Source of the DNA: CAXPZW01 sp049594615
GTDB lineage: Bacteria > Bacteroidota > Bacteroidia > Flavobacteriales_D > Sanyastnellaceae
Length of the DNA: 46,760 nucleotides
Reading direction: 5' to 3'
Assembly (NCBI GenBank): GCA_049594615.1
Contig: JBMYJR010000017.1
Span: forward strand, 1 to 46,760
The notes under the pieces were generated by a model. It had not been told where the DNA came from. It ran no database searches and saw nothing but the letters and a program-made list of their open reading frames with translations. The translations under genes and the position numbers were made by a program. Below are positions 1 through 8,444 of the stretch, piece by piece (the stretch's first letter is position 1; every line of letters starts with the position of its first letter).

Positions 1-387
<387 letters not shown>

Positions 388-438
388 AAAATAGGAATTG
401 ATGTTGTTAAGCTCGTTAATTGATGATTATTGCTGCTA

Positions 439-454
439 CATTATATCAAAGAAC
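439..454 (-). promoter_or_regulatory. boxA-like antitermination site in the rRNA leader
   Basis: On the minus strand the leader reads GTTCTTTGATATAATG, about 50 bases before mature 16S. This resembles rRNA boxA elements (core of the type CTTTGA/CTTTAA) bound by NusB-NusE for antitermination. The position between the last promoter and 16S fits. The call rests on motif and location only. Confidence 0.55.
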
Positions 455-493
455 TTTTCTTTCGTTTTGCCCTTTCTCGTTCGAAAGGGAGCG

Positions 494-523
494 CAAAGAT
501 ACCCACCATTTTCTTTCCTCCAA
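494..523 (-). promoter_or_regulatory. rRNA promoter P3 (proximal)
   Basis: On the minus strand, a TTTG -33 box (complement 521-524; core TTG 521-523) is followed by exactly 19 bases and then TATCTTTG (complement 494-501). This is a full match to the Bacteroidota housekeeping sigma consensus. A 7-bp stem-loop (470-489) begins just downstream, at the expected start site. An A-tract palindrome (531-547) lies upstream, where an UP element would be. Confidence 0.88.
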
Positions 524-601
524 ACATTCTGCGAAAAATATTTTCGCTTGACGTTGTTCGTGATTTCAATGGTGTGCCTTTCCTCGTTTGGAAAGGGGGC
601 G

Positions 602-631
602 CAAATGTACGACCCTTTATCTTTCCTACAA
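602..631 (-). promoter_or_regulatory. rRNA promoter P2 (middle)
   Basis: On the minus strand, TTG (complement 629-631), 19 bases, then TACATTTG (complement 602-609). It is followed after 5 bases by a perfect 7-bp stem-loop (577-596) and preceded by the palindrome at 639-655. The geometry matches P3 at a displacement of 108 bp. Confidence 0.88.
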
Positions 632-710
632 CCCAAATCGAAAAAATATTTTTCGGAAGGGTCGTTCAACGTGTCAAACTCTGCGGCCTTGCTCGTTTGC
701 AAAGCGGGCG

Positions 711-740
711 CAAAGATACCACTGATTTCTAAACCTCCAA
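711..740 (-). promoter_or_regulatory. rRNA promoter P1 (distal)
   Basis: On the minus strand, TTG (complement 738-740), 19 bases, then TATCTTTG (complement 711-718). The start-site stem-loop is at 686-705. Upstream, only half of the A-tract palindrome is kept (about 752-763). It lies 109 bp from P2. Confidence 0.88.
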
Positions 741-830
741 GCCCTTGGTGAAGTTTTTTTCGGATTAGCACGTGGAACCTTCTCGCCTATACCTATATAT
801 ACAGGGATCGAATTTTTACGTGATCTTTTT

Positions 831-1685
831 TCAGGAGGTTACAATTCGCTGAACCATTCCGCGGTAACCGGCGCCGAACATGGCCACATGCACCAGGGCA
901 GGAATCAACTGCCAAAGACCCAAACGGGACCTCCAATCGGTGTCCAAAATTCCGCTCGAACACAATTCAGAGGCCACATGAGATGGATATCCCCCGAACA
1001 AATCCATCATCGCCAGGTCCAATTCTGGGTGAGCGTGGTGGCAAACAGGGTCGATGAGGTACACATTTCCGTCCGCCGCACAGTGGGTGTTTCCACTCCA
1101 TAAATCTCCATGCACCCAGGTGCGGGGTTTGGACAAGGCATCTTTTTGGTCCGAAGCCCAATCCAAAACGCGTGCAAACAGCGCCTCTCCTAGCTCACTT
1201 TTGCACCGTATCGCCAGAGGGCGGATCCGCTTTTGGAGGTACCATTCCCCCAAAGGCTCCCCTCCCCCATGTTCAACTGGGACGGCTCCGATGGATGCAT
1301 GTTGAGGTAACGGCGCCAATGACAGCGGTGCGCGATAGATGCGTTTGAGCTGATCTACCAGACTGATTGTATGCTTAGCGGACCAACTTGCCGCGGGGAG
1401 AAATTCCATGACCAAGCCCGAGGCCGTCTCGGTTTGGAACAGCGCCACGCCTTCCGGAACATGTGCTCCGGCGCGTGCAAGGATGTGCAAGGAATCACGC
1501 TCAGCGGGCATGGCTTGGCAAACCGCTGGGTTGGTGCTCCACTTTAGAAAGGTGTCAGATGTTTGACCGGAGATTCTCGCCGCCATACACGTGTCACCGC
1601 CAGAGAGCACTTCGGCCTGTTGAAGCTGACGCGCGGAACAGACCCCGCGGTCTATCAACACTTCCTGTAGACTTTGTGGGATCAC
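831..1685 (-). CDS. Fructosamine-kinase-like protein
   Basis: This 284-residue protein belongs to the fructosamine/ketosamine-3-kinase family, within the aminoglycoside phosphotransferase fold. The family phosphorylates sugar adducts on protein lysines so that they are released (deglycation). The catalytic-loop motif HGDLWSGN lies at 192-199 and the metal-binding DP, within YLIDPVCHHAHPELDLAM, at about 212. The length is normal for the family. The start is GTG at 1683-1685, overlapping the amidohydrolase stop (GTGA), which indicates translational coupling as last gene of a three-gene operon. No strong terminator separates it from the rRNA promoters 90 bp downstream. Substrate is unknown. Confidence 0.88.
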   Translation of the reverse strand: MIPQSLQEVLIDRGVCSARQLQQAEVLSGGDTCMAARISGQTSDTFLKWSTNPAVCQAMPAERDSLHILARAGAHVPEGVALFQTETASGLVMEFLPAASWSAKHTISLVDQLKRIYRAPLSLAPLPQHASIGAVPVEHGGGEPLGEWYLQKRIRPLAIRCKSELGEALFARVLDWASDQKDALSKPRTWVHGDLWSGNTHCAADGNVYLIDPVCHHAHPELDLAMMDLFGGYPSHVASELCSSGILDTDWRSRLGLWQLIPALVHVAMFGAGYRGMVQRIVTS

Positions 1686-3319
1686 GGCGCCTGGTGCACC
1701 ACCTCGCCGTCCACCATGGTCATAAGCACCTTGGTTCCCAAGATGCGATCATCGGGACACGCCAGCAGATCGCGATCGAGCATAACCAGGTCTGCGAACT
1801 TGCCCGCTTCCAACGTGCCTTTCTGGGACTCTTCGTGATTGGACATGGCCGCCCAAAGCGTCATCCCGAGCAAGGCTTCTTGCCGAGTCAATGCGTTCTC
1901 CATTTGAAAACCACCCTCGGGGTAGTTCTCCTTGTCTTTGCGCACCACAGCAGCGTAGAACGTATTGAAGGGTGAAATGCCTTCCACCGGGAAGTCAGTA
2001 CCCAGCGCTACGAATCCCATGGCTTCACGCAGTTCTTTGTATGCATATGCTCGTCGCACACGGTTGCGTCCCAAGCGCTGTTCGGCCCAGTACATGTCAC
2101 TGGTGGCGTGGGTGGGTTGAATGGACGGAATAATGGAGTAGTCGCGAAACAGCGCGATGTCTTGTTTGTGGACGACTTGCGCGTGCTCGATGCGCCAGCG
2201 GCGATCGTTCTGCTTGCCCAAAATGTCAGCATAAAGCTCAAGGATCACTCGGTTGGCGCTGTCTCCAATGCAGTGGGTGTTCATCTGGAAACCCGCTGCG
2301 TGCAAACGCTCAGCGGCTTGGCGGTAATGATCCGGAGTCTTCAGGATCGCACCGTATTGGGGATGCACCAAATCTGCATAAGGACGGGAGAGACACGCAC
2401 CTCGAGAACCCAACGATCCATCGGCGTAGAATTTGAAGCTGGAAACATTCAGGCGATCGGTGATTTTCGGCCCGACTTGCGTGTAATAATCCAAGTCTTC
2501 TGGCGAGTCGGACACCATGGCGTAGACCCGCATCTTGAGGTCGCCCGACTTGTGCATTTGATCGATAAGCTCAATGTCTGCACGAGACAAACCGGCATCA
2601 TCAACGGTGGTCAAGCCCACGGCAAAACAGTCCTGTTGTGCCCGGAGCAGCGCTTGGCGCTTTTCGGCTGGGTTGGGTTTAGGAATAAGATCCTCCACCA
2701 GTGGGCAGGCATTGTCGATGAGCACTCCGGTTGGCTGGCCCTGCTCGTTGGTTAGAATATCATCACGCTCGGCCGCCATTTCGGCGTCAATTCCAGCCAA
2801 AGACAGAGCGGCATCATTGACGATGGTCGCGTGGCCATCCACACGGGTCAAGCACACGGGTAAATTGGGAAACAAAGCATTGAGCTCCTGATTGGTGGGG
2901 AATGCTTTGACCTCCCAATCTTCTTGGTCCCACCCGCGCCCAAGCACCCACGCACCTGGAAACGCCTCTTGGTGGGCTTGGACGGCCTCGAGTACCTCGG
3001 GCCATGAACCTGTTCCAACCAAATCTGCATTGCGCAGTTCCATCCCGTACCCCAAGAAATGACAGTGGGCATCAATCAACCCGGGATAGATGGGACGCAT
3101 GGCACCGTCCACCTTGTTGTTCGAACGGTACTTGTTGAGGATCTGGCGATCGGGCCCCACCTCCAAGATCTTCCCACCCTTAATGGCAATCGCTGTGTGG
3201 ACGGTTTGGGCAGCATCCATGGTATGGATGCGCGCATTGTGGATGATGGTGTCGGCGGTTTCAGCCGTGTGGGCGCATCCCAACCAAAGCAGTGGCAAAA
3301 GAAAAAGCAGGTTACGCAT
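1682..3319 (-). CDS. Amidohydrolase family lipoprotein (YtcJ-like)
   Basis: A 545-residue metal-dependent hydrolase of the YtcJ-type amidohydrolase group. The N-terminus is a lipoprotein signal with lipobox LWLGC (Cys15), so it is probably a membrane-anchored periplasmic protein. The metal-site HxH lies in GLIDAHCHFLGYG (H85, H87). Later family landmarks are GRGWDQEDW, HCIGDSAN, RIEHAQVV and GTDFPVE, the last carrying the conserved Asp of the metal site. Members hydrolyse amide or imide bonds of small molecules; the substrate cannot be read from sequence. It overlaps the dehydrogenase stop by 8 bases and the kinase start by 4. Confidence 0.9.
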   Translation of the reverse strand: MRNLLFLLPLLWLGCAHTAETADTIIHNARIHTMDAAQTVHTAIAIKGGKILEVGPDRQILNKYRSNNKVDGAMRPIYPGLIDAHCHFLGYGMELRNADLVGTGSWPEVLEAVQAHQEAFPGAWVLGRGWDQEDWEVKAFPTNQELNALFPNLPVCLTRVDGHATIVNDAALSLAGIDAEMAAERDDILTNEQGQPTGVLIDNACPLVEDLIPKPNPAEKRQALLRAQQDCFAVGLTTVDDAGLSRADIELIDQMHKSGDLKMRVYAMVSDSPEDLDYYTQVGPKITDRLNVSSFKFYADGSLGSRGACLSRPYADLVHPQYGAILKTPDHYRQAAERLHAAGFQMNTHCIGDSANRVILELYADILGKQNDRRWRIEHAQVVHKQDIALFRDYSIIPSIQPTHATSDMYWAEQRLGRNRVRRAYAYKELREAMGFVALGTDFPVEGISPFNTFYAAVVRKDKENYPEGGFQMENALTRQEALLGMTLWAAMSNHEESQKGTLEAGKFADLVMLDRDLLACPDDRILGTKVLMTMVDGEVVHQAP

Positions 3320-4073
3320 CGCGGTGGATGTAGTGGGAATTGGCTTGGGCGACCGAAGTCATGACAATATCGTTGAGGCACAAGTGCGGCGGTTGGTTGG
3401 CCGCAAACCACACCACGTTGGCGATGTCTTCAGCGCGCATGGGCTCGTATCCGTTGTACACTGCTTTGGCCGAGTCTTCATCTCCCTTGAGGCGCACCAA
3501 GCTGAACTCGGTTTCTGCTGCTCCAGGGGCCACTTGGGTCACCTTGATTCCGTGCGGCAATAGGTCAATCCGCATGGCTTGAGACAGGGCGTTGACTGCA
3601 TACTTACTGGCGCAATACACGTTGCCTCCAGGGTAGGCCTCCTTGCCTGCGGTGGATCCGATGTTGATGATGTGCCCGCTGCCGCGTTTGACCATGGCCG
3701 GAGCGAGTGCCCGGGTCATGTAAAGCAAGCCTTTAACATTGGTGTCCAGCATGGTATCCCAATCATCGGGATTGCCTTCTTGGATGGGATCGCGCCCCAG
3801 TGCCAAACCGGCGTTGTTGACCAAGATGTCGACCTCCCAACCTCGACGTGCCAGTTCTTTGGATGCACGGTCCACGCTGGCGCGGTCACGGATGTCAAAG
3901 GCAAGGCTGAGCACCTCAACATCGTGGGCTTGTGAGAGCTCGGCTGCGAGGGCATCCAAGCGGTCGGTACGTCGGCCGGTGATGACCGTGCGCCAACCGT
4001 TTTGGGCAAAGACTTGCGCAATGGCGCGGCCAAATCCCGAGGTGGCTCCAGTGACAAAAACAGTTGAGGTCAT
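3312..4073 (-). CDS. SDR family NAD(P)-dependent oxidoreductase
   Basis: A 253-residue classical short-chain dehydrogenase. It has the cofactor motif TGATSGFG (8-15), NNAG (86-89) and catalytic Ser140, Tyr153 and Lys157 (YCASK). Arg residues follow the second strand (TGRRTDR), which favours NADP(H). It resembles YdfG-type enzymes that oxidise serine or 3-hydroxy acids, but specificity in this superfamily cannot be assigned by eye. First gene of the operon with the amidohydrolase and fructosamine-kinase-like protein; a joint role in breakdown of modified amino compounds is only a guess. Confidence 0.9.
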   Translation of the reverse strand: MTSTVFVTGATSGFGRAIAQVFAQNGWRTVITGRRTDRLDALAAELSQAHDVEVLSLAFDIRDRASVDRASKELARRGWEVDILVNNAGLALGRDPIQEGNPDDWDTMLDTNVKGLLYMTRALAPAMVKRGSGHIINIGSTAGKEAYPGGNVYCASKYAVNALSQAMRIDLLPHGIKVTQVAPGAAETEFSLVRLKGDEDSAKAVYNGYEPMRAEDIANVVWFAANQPPHLCLNDIVMTSVAQANSHYIHRDA

Positions 4074-4097
4074 GCGCTACAATTATCCTGAGGAATC

Positions 4098-4105
4098 CGA
4101 AAGTA
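4098..4105 (-). promoter_or_regulatory. Possible -10-like box for the SDR operon
   Basis: The minus strand reads TACTTTCG, 24 bases before the dehydrogenase start codon, one mismatch from TAnnTTTG. There is no TTG at the expected -33 distance, so support is weak. Confidence 0.35.
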
Positions 4106-4220
4106 CCGAAACCACGCGATTCACCCCTAGGTCCAATCGCGTACCCGCTACCAAAGTTTTCCAATCAGCGCGCGGCGGCGATTGAACGCGCAGTAACTCT
4201 GGCAGTTGCGTCTGAAGTGA

Positions 4221-4249
4221 TTGGTTCTGGTCAAAGTCGGTTAACTTGC
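4221..4249 (+). promoter_or_regulatory. Possible promoter of the T9SS phospholipase-fold gene
   Basis: TTG (4221-4223), 18 bases, then TAACTTGC, two mismatches from TAnnTTTG, lies 16 bases before the start codon. It is the best candidate in the 192-bp divergent gap, but imperfect. Confidence 0.3.
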
Positions 4250-4265
4250 TGCCAAACCTTACGCT

Positions 4266-6425
4266 ATGCGCTTGCTGCTTTTGACCACTTTGGTCCTTGT
4301 TGCATCGGCCTTCTCGGCCCAAACCATCCAAGAAATTCAAGGCGAAGCCGATGCTTCTCCATTCGAAAACCAGACCGTGACTACCTCAGGGGTAGTAACA
4401 GCTACAAGTGGCATAGGCTACTATATCCAAGACGGTGCTGGTCCTTGGAGTGGTATCTATGTGTATGACGACGGTGCCCCGGCGATCGGGGATCATGTGA
4501 CTGTGACTGCCAACGTGGCTGAGTATTACGAACTGACCGAGCTGGACTTTGTCGAATCGCTCATCATCAATAGCAGCGACAACCCCTTGCCCGAACCTGA
4601 AATGCTCTCTACTGCCGACGTAGCAGACGAACAGTGGGAGGGTGTTTTGGTCCGCGTCGAAGGCGCTACCTGTACCAACACAGATTTGGGCTTTGGGGAG
4701 TTTGAGTTGGATGATGGTTCGGGCCCGTGCCGGGTGGACGACGCGCTCTACCTCTACACCCCTACCGCAGGTACGGTATACGCGGTCACCGGACCGCAGA
4801 CGTACACCTTTGGAAACTACAAGATTCTTCCGCGCTCCGAAGCAGACATTTCCATCGATGCGGCGCTGTACTTTACCGAAATGCTGGAAGAATTCGACCT
4901 CAGCACTTCAGGTTTTTCGGTGACATGGGCCACCAATGCACCGGCGCAAACTGAATTTGAATTTGGACTCACACCTGCATACGAACTCGGAAGTATCCTC
5001 AACGCTGATCTACTCACCGAACACGAGGCAACCGTGAATGGCTTGAGCCCTGCACAAATCGTCTACGTGCGCGCCCGTGCTGCCAACGCAGATGGCGAGA
5101 CTGCTTGGATCTCGCGCGTATGCTGCACCGCCAGTGAGAGCTCGGGAGACATCGAGGTCCTCTTTACCCAAGCGCCCGACACCAGCGTAGCCACCTTCAG
5201 CCAAGCCAAGTGGACATCTAACATCACAGACAGTATCGTAGACTATATTTCAGCTGCCCAAGCAACGCTGGACATTGCCATGTACGACCTGAACGGCTGC
5301 CCTTCAGCCATCATGGAGGCCATCAATGACCGCGCAGATGCTGGCGTATTGGTGCGGTTCATTACCGATGAAGAACCCGAGAATCTGTCGCTCGACATGC
5401 TCAATCCGGAAATCCCTGTGCTTGCCGGAAATACCGAGGGCATCATGCACGACAAATTTTTGCTCATTGATCGCGACGACCCGCAAAACAGCTGGGTGAT
5501 TACCGGATCGGTGAATTACACCCCGGCCAACTTGGGCTGGGACTTCAACAACCACGTGCGCATCCAAGACCAGAGCTTGTGCCGCGCCTACACCTTGGAA
5601 TTCGAGGAAATGTGGGGCAGCACCGGGAGCAATTTTGATGTGGACCAAAGCGCGTTTGCCTCTCAAAAAACCGACAACACCCCGCACAAATTCCTGATCG
5701 GAGGGCGTGAGGTGGAGCTCTACTTCTCCCCTTCCGATGGTACCACAGGCCAGATTTCCGAGCACTTGCAGGCCACACAAGACCGCATGGGCTTTGCAGT
5801 GATGACCTTCACCGAAAACAGCCTGGGTCAAGCGGTGATAAACGTCAACAACGCCATAGGTCAAGTGCTGGGGGTGATTGATTACGTGGAATCCTCAGGC
5901 AGCGAGTTTGACTTCTTGGTAAACGCAGGTGTGGACGTGGTGGATTACCAAAACGCCGACGGCTCGCAGTGGCCCGACGGCCCGGTGATGCACTCCAAGT
6001 ACGCCATTGTGGACTACGGGTACGACGATCCAGACCCGGTGACCATCACCGGTTCACACAACTGGACTGCCAGCGCCGGCTCCATCAACGACGAAAACAC
6101 GCTAATCATCCACGACGGCGAGATTGCCAACTGGTTCTTGCAGGACCTGTTGGGCATTCGCAACTTCTTGGGTGCGGTGTCGGTCTCGGGACCTGAAGCG
6201 CTTGAAGCCGGATTGGTGGTGTACCCCAACCCCACCTCGAGCACGGCACAAGTGCGCGTGGGGTTTGACGGCACCTTGAATGTGGTGGACGCACTTGGAC
6301 GCACTGTGCTGCAACGCGAAGTGCGCGCAGGAAGCCTGGAGCAAGTCACCTTGGCTACCGGTGCCTACACGGTGCGTGTATCCAACGCCCAGCGCTCAGG
6401 ATTCGCCCGTCTCTTGGTCCGTTGA
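4266..6425 (+). CDS. Secreted phospholipase-D-fold protein with T9SS type A sorting domain
   Basis: A 719-residue exported protein. It starts with a signal peptide (cleavage after about SAFSA, residue 18). Residues ~22-195 look like an OB-fold module of the kind found in secreted nucleases (GYYIQDGAGPWSGIYVYDD). Residues ~200-290 resemble a fibronectin III domain. The catalytic region (~290-630) carries two complete HKD motifs: H395-K397-D402 (HDKFLLID) and H576-K578-D583 (HSKYAIVD). That is the paired active site of phospholipase D and Nuc-type endonucleases. Residues ~650-719 (VVYPNPTSS onwards) are a T9SS type A sorting domain, cleaved and attached at the surface in relatives. The OB module favours a nuclease over a lipase, but this is inference. 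Its last 30 bases overlap the convergent methyltransferase gene. Confidence 0.88.
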   Translation: MRLLLLTTLVLVASAFSAQTIQEIQGEADASPFENQTVTTSGVVTATSGIGYYIQDGAGPWSGIYVYDDGAPAIGDHVTVTANVAEYYELTELDFVESLIINSSDNPLPEPEMLSTADVADEQWEGVLVRVEGATCTNTDLGFGEFELDDGSGPCRVDDALYLYTPTAGTVYAVTGPQTYTFGNYKILPRSEADISIDAALYFTEMLEEFDLSTSGFSVTWATNAPAQTEFEFGLTPAYELGSILNADLLTEHEATVNGLSPAQIVYVRARAANADGETAWISRVCCTASESSGDIEVLFTQAPDTSVATFSQAKWTSNITDSIVDYISAAQATLDIAMYDLNGCPSAIMEAINDRADAGVLVRFITDEEPENLSLDMLNPEIPVLAGNTEGIMHDKFLLIDRDDPQNSWVITGSVNYTPANLGWDFNNHVRIQDQSLCRAYTLEFEEMWGSTGSNFDVDQSAFASQKTDNTPHKFLIGGREVELYFSPSDGTTGQISEHLQATQDRMGFAVMTFTENSLGQAVINVNNAIGQVLGVIDYVESSGSEFDFLVNAGVDVVDYQNADGSQWPDGPVMHSKYAIVDYGYDDPDPVTITGSHNWTASAGSINDENTLIIHDGEIANWFLQDLLGIRNFLGAVSVSGPEALEAGLVVYPNPTSSTAQVRVGFDGTLNVVDALGRTVLQREVRAGSLEQVTLATGAYTVRVSNAQRSGFARLLVR

Positions 6426-7583
6426 TTTGACCTTCTTGGTGCCGGCGTACATGTCGTAGCGCCAGAACTTACAAGGTGAGGGTCCGTTGAACAGGCTGTG
6501 CTTTGCTGTGGTGCGCAATCCCAGGCGCTTCATGGCTTGGGCATTTGCACTCAACACATAGGCCGTCCAGCCTTGGTACTGCTGTTTGAAGGTATCGCCA
6601 ATCTGGCGGTAAAACTCCAGGATGTCATCCTTTTCGATGCGCTGGCCGTAAGGCGGGTTGACCACAATCAGGCCCGGTCCAGCGGGTGCCGATTCGCGGA
6701 AGAAATCGCCGGTCTTGAAATCAATGTCGATTTCGCGCATGATGCCCTTGGCATTCTCCAAGGCCACCTCCAGGGTACGGCGGTTTTGATCGCGCGCAAC
6801 GATTTGCGCATCGGATTCCACCACTTGGTCCAAGGCGGCTTGGCGAACCTCGTGCCACATCTCACGCTTGTGGAAGGACAGCGTTTCAAACCCAAAGTAC
6901 TTGCGGTTGAATCCGGCCGGCATGCGGGTGGCCATCATGGCTGCCTCAATGGCAATGGTGCCGGACCCACACATCGGATCAAGCAGGGTTCCTTCCCCTT
7001 CCCAACCGGCTATCTGCAGCATGCCCGCTGCCAACACCTCGCTCAATGGGGCTTGCGCACCGCTTTTACGGTAACCGCGCTTGTGCAAGGAACTGCCTGA
7101 CGTATTCAGAGAAATCTGCACGTGCGGACCTTCGATGCGCAGGTGTAGGGCTACGTTGGGTTCGTGGGTATCTACATCCGGACGCGCTTGGGTGCGATCG
7201 CGAAAATGATCGCAAATGGCGTCTTTCAATCGCAACGCAGCAAACTGCGAGTGGGTAAAAATGTCGGAGGCCACCGCTGCGTCAATCATGAAGGTGTGGT
7301 CCAAGCTGAACAAGTCCATCCATGGCAATTTGCGCGCGGCCTTGTACAAGTGGTCAGGGTGCACAGCGCGAAACTTGGCAAACGGCACAAGCACCTTGAG
7401 GCCCGTCCGCAGCTGGTAGTTCAAACGGTAGATGCCCGCCAAATCGGCCTGGCATTCTACGGCACGGTGGCCCGGGATGATTCCGGTCACGCCAAGGGCT
7501 TCCATTTCGCTCTCCAACACTGGCTCGAGGCCTTGCAGAGTGGTCACAATGACCCGTTGGGGTTGGCTCAAATCTGGGATCAT
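6396..7583 (-). CDS. rlmL: THUMP-domain class I RNA methyltransferase (RlmL-like)
   Basis: A 395-residue SAM-dependent RNA methyltransferase. The THUMP-containing RNA-binding part covers ~40-160. The Rossmann methyltransferase part has motif I LDPMCGSGTIAIEA (201-214) and the base-flipping motif NPPYGQR (309-315), typical of N2-guanine methyltransferases. E. coli RlmL makes m2G2445 in 23S rRNA; the same target is likely but not proven. The open frame extends upstream, but ATG at 7581-7583 is chosen because it overlaps the SUI1 stop (ATGA) and matches the family N-terminus (QRVIVTTLQGLEPVLESE). The 3' end overlaps the convergent T9SS gene by 30 bp. Confidence 0.9.
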   Translation of the reverse strand: MIPDLSQPQRVIVTTLQGLEPVLESEMEALGVTGIIPGHRAVECQADLAGIYRLNYQLRTGLKVLVPFAKFRAVHPDHLYKAARKLPWMDLFSLDHTFMIDAAVASDIFTHSQFAALRLKDAICDHFRDRTQARPDVDTHEPNVALHLRIEGPHVQISLNTSGSSLHKRGYRKSGAQAPLSEVLAAGMLQIAGWEGEGTLLDPMCGSGTIAIEAAMMATRMPAGFNRKYFGFETLSFHKREMWHEVRQAALDQVVESDAQIVARDQNRRTLEVALENAKGIMREIDIDFKTGDFFRESAPAGPGLIVVNPPYGQRIEKDDILEFYRQIGDTFKQQYQGWTAYVLSANAQAMKRLGLRTTAKHSLFNGPSPCKFWRYDMYAGTKKVKSTDQETGES

Positions 7584-7927
7584 CCGCCTTTGCGTTTGGT
7601 GCGGTACCCTTCGGCTTCCAGAAGCTGGATGACCTTGTCGCGGAACTCGCCTTGGATCATGATTTCGCCGTGTTTGGCGCTGCCGCCCACACCGCATTTG
7701 CTTTTGAGGAGCTTGCCCAATTCCTTGAGCGCCTCGTCGTCCCCTTGAAAGCCTTCAACCAAGGTCACGGCCTTGCCTTTGCGGGCTTTGCGATCGATGC
7801 TCACGTAAAGCGGCACGTCCATGGGGTGTGGCCCGTCTTGCCCTCCACCTTCGTCGTCCCATGAAAACGGGACCGAGCCGGTAGAGAACACAAAGCCGTC
7901 ATCGTTGCGGTTGCGTTTTTTCGCCAT
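7580..7927 (-). CDS. SUI1/YciH-like translation initiation factor
   Basis: A 115-residue protein whose C-terminal half is an SUI1 (eIF1-like) domain: KAVTLVEGFQGDDEALKELG, then LKSKCGVGGSAKHGEIMIQG. Bacterial YciH proteins bind the 30S subunit and are thought to influence start-site fidelity; the physiological role is not settled. The frame is open far upstream, but the start at 7925-7927 (MAKKRNRNDDGF) fits the family and lies 4 bases after a TACCTTTG box. Translationally coupled to the RNA methyltransferase gene, an all-ribosome pairing. Confidence 0.88.
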   Translation of the reverse strand: MAKKRNRNDDGFVFSTGSVPFSWDDEGGGQDGPHPMDVPLYVSIDRKARKGKAVTLVEGFQGDDEALKELGKLLKSKCGVGGSAKHGEIMIQGEFRDKVIQLLEAEGYRTKRKGG

Positions 7928-7931
7928 GCGG

Positions 7932-7939
7932 CAAAGGTA
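7932..7939 (-). promoter_or_regulatory. -10-like box TACCTTTG upstream of the SUI1 gene
   Basis: A perfect TAnnTTTG match on the minus strand, only 4 bases from the start codon. If used, the transcript would be leaderless or nearly so. The triplet at the -33 position is TGC rather than TTG. Confidence 0.5.
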
Positions 7940-7991
7940 GGTAGAGCGAAGCGATGCCGCATGCTCCCACTTTGGTGCTAATTTGTGCCGC

Positions 7992-8444
7992 ATGAGAACA
8001 GTCCTGCAGCGCACTTCCAACGCCTCGGTTTCCATCGGCGGCAAGACCGTGGGACAGATCGAACGTGGATTCCTGGTGCTTGCCGGGTTTGAAGAGGCGG
8101 ACACTGCAGAAGACTTGGAATGGATGGCTGCCAAGATTCTGGCCCTACGAGTGTTCCCCGATGAGGAGGGGAAAATGAACCGGAGTGTGCAGGACATCGA
8201 CGGGCGCTTGCTTGTAGTCAGCCAATTCACCCTGCACGCCAAGACAAAAAAAGGCACACGGCCTTCATTCGTCCGGGCGGCTCCTCCACAGAAGGCCATT
8301 CCGCTTTACGAACACTTTGTTCGGGTACTCGAACGTCTTTCAGGTACGACGGTAGAAACGGGGGAATTTGGCGCGGACATGCAGGTGAGCCTGACCAACG
8401 ACGGGCCCGTCACCATAATGCTCGACACGAAAAACAAGGAATAG
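7992..8444 (+). CDS. dtd: D-aminoacyl-tRNA deacylase
   Basis: A 150-residue Dtd. The family hydrolyses D-amino acids (and glycine) mischarged on tRNA, proofreading translation. Hallmarks are SQFTL (77-81) and NDGPVTIML (136-144), whose Gly-Pro pair forms the chiral-selective site at the dimer interface. The length equals the family norm. ATG at 7992 is used; an upstream TTG in frame adds only MCR. Divergent from the SUI1 gene across 64 bp; its stop abuts that of the convergent 8445 gene with no gap. Confidence 0.95.
   Translation: MRTVLQRTSNASVSIGGKTVGQIERGFLVLAGFEEADTAEDLEWMAAKILALRVFPDEEGKMNRSVQDIDGRLLVVSQFTLHAKTKKGTRPSFVRAAPPQKAIPLYEHFVRVLERLSGTTVETGEFGADMQVSLTNDGPVTIMLDTKNKE

Larger units (their letters stand above)
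470..764 (-). repeat. Three tandem rRNA promoter modules (~108-bp period)
   Basis: This stretch is three degenerate direct copies of one module. In minus-strand order each has an A-tract palindrome or half-palindrome, TTG, 19 bases, TAnnTTTG, a GCGC-type spacer of 4-5 bases, a 7-bp stem with a 6-base loop (AAACGA or GAACGA), then divergent filler. Starts of the -10-like boxes are 108-109 bp apart. Filler between modules is not conserved, so selection appears to act on the promoter and the start-site hairpin. ORFs over this stretch (398-771) are chance readings. It also accounts for most of the gene-free gap between 16S and the next gene; 765-830 holds nothing I recognise. Confidence 0.85.

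Noticed and set aside
398..771. Three overlapping ORFs of 100-117 codons on both strands
   Set aside because: They cover the triplicated rRNA promoter region; the repeated nucleotide modules explain the sequence, and the peptides resemble nothing.
832..840. ACCTCCTGA-type stretch at the end of the fructosamine-kinase-like gene (anti-Shine-Dalgarno-like)
   Set aside because: Simply the last codons of the gene; a chance resemblance.
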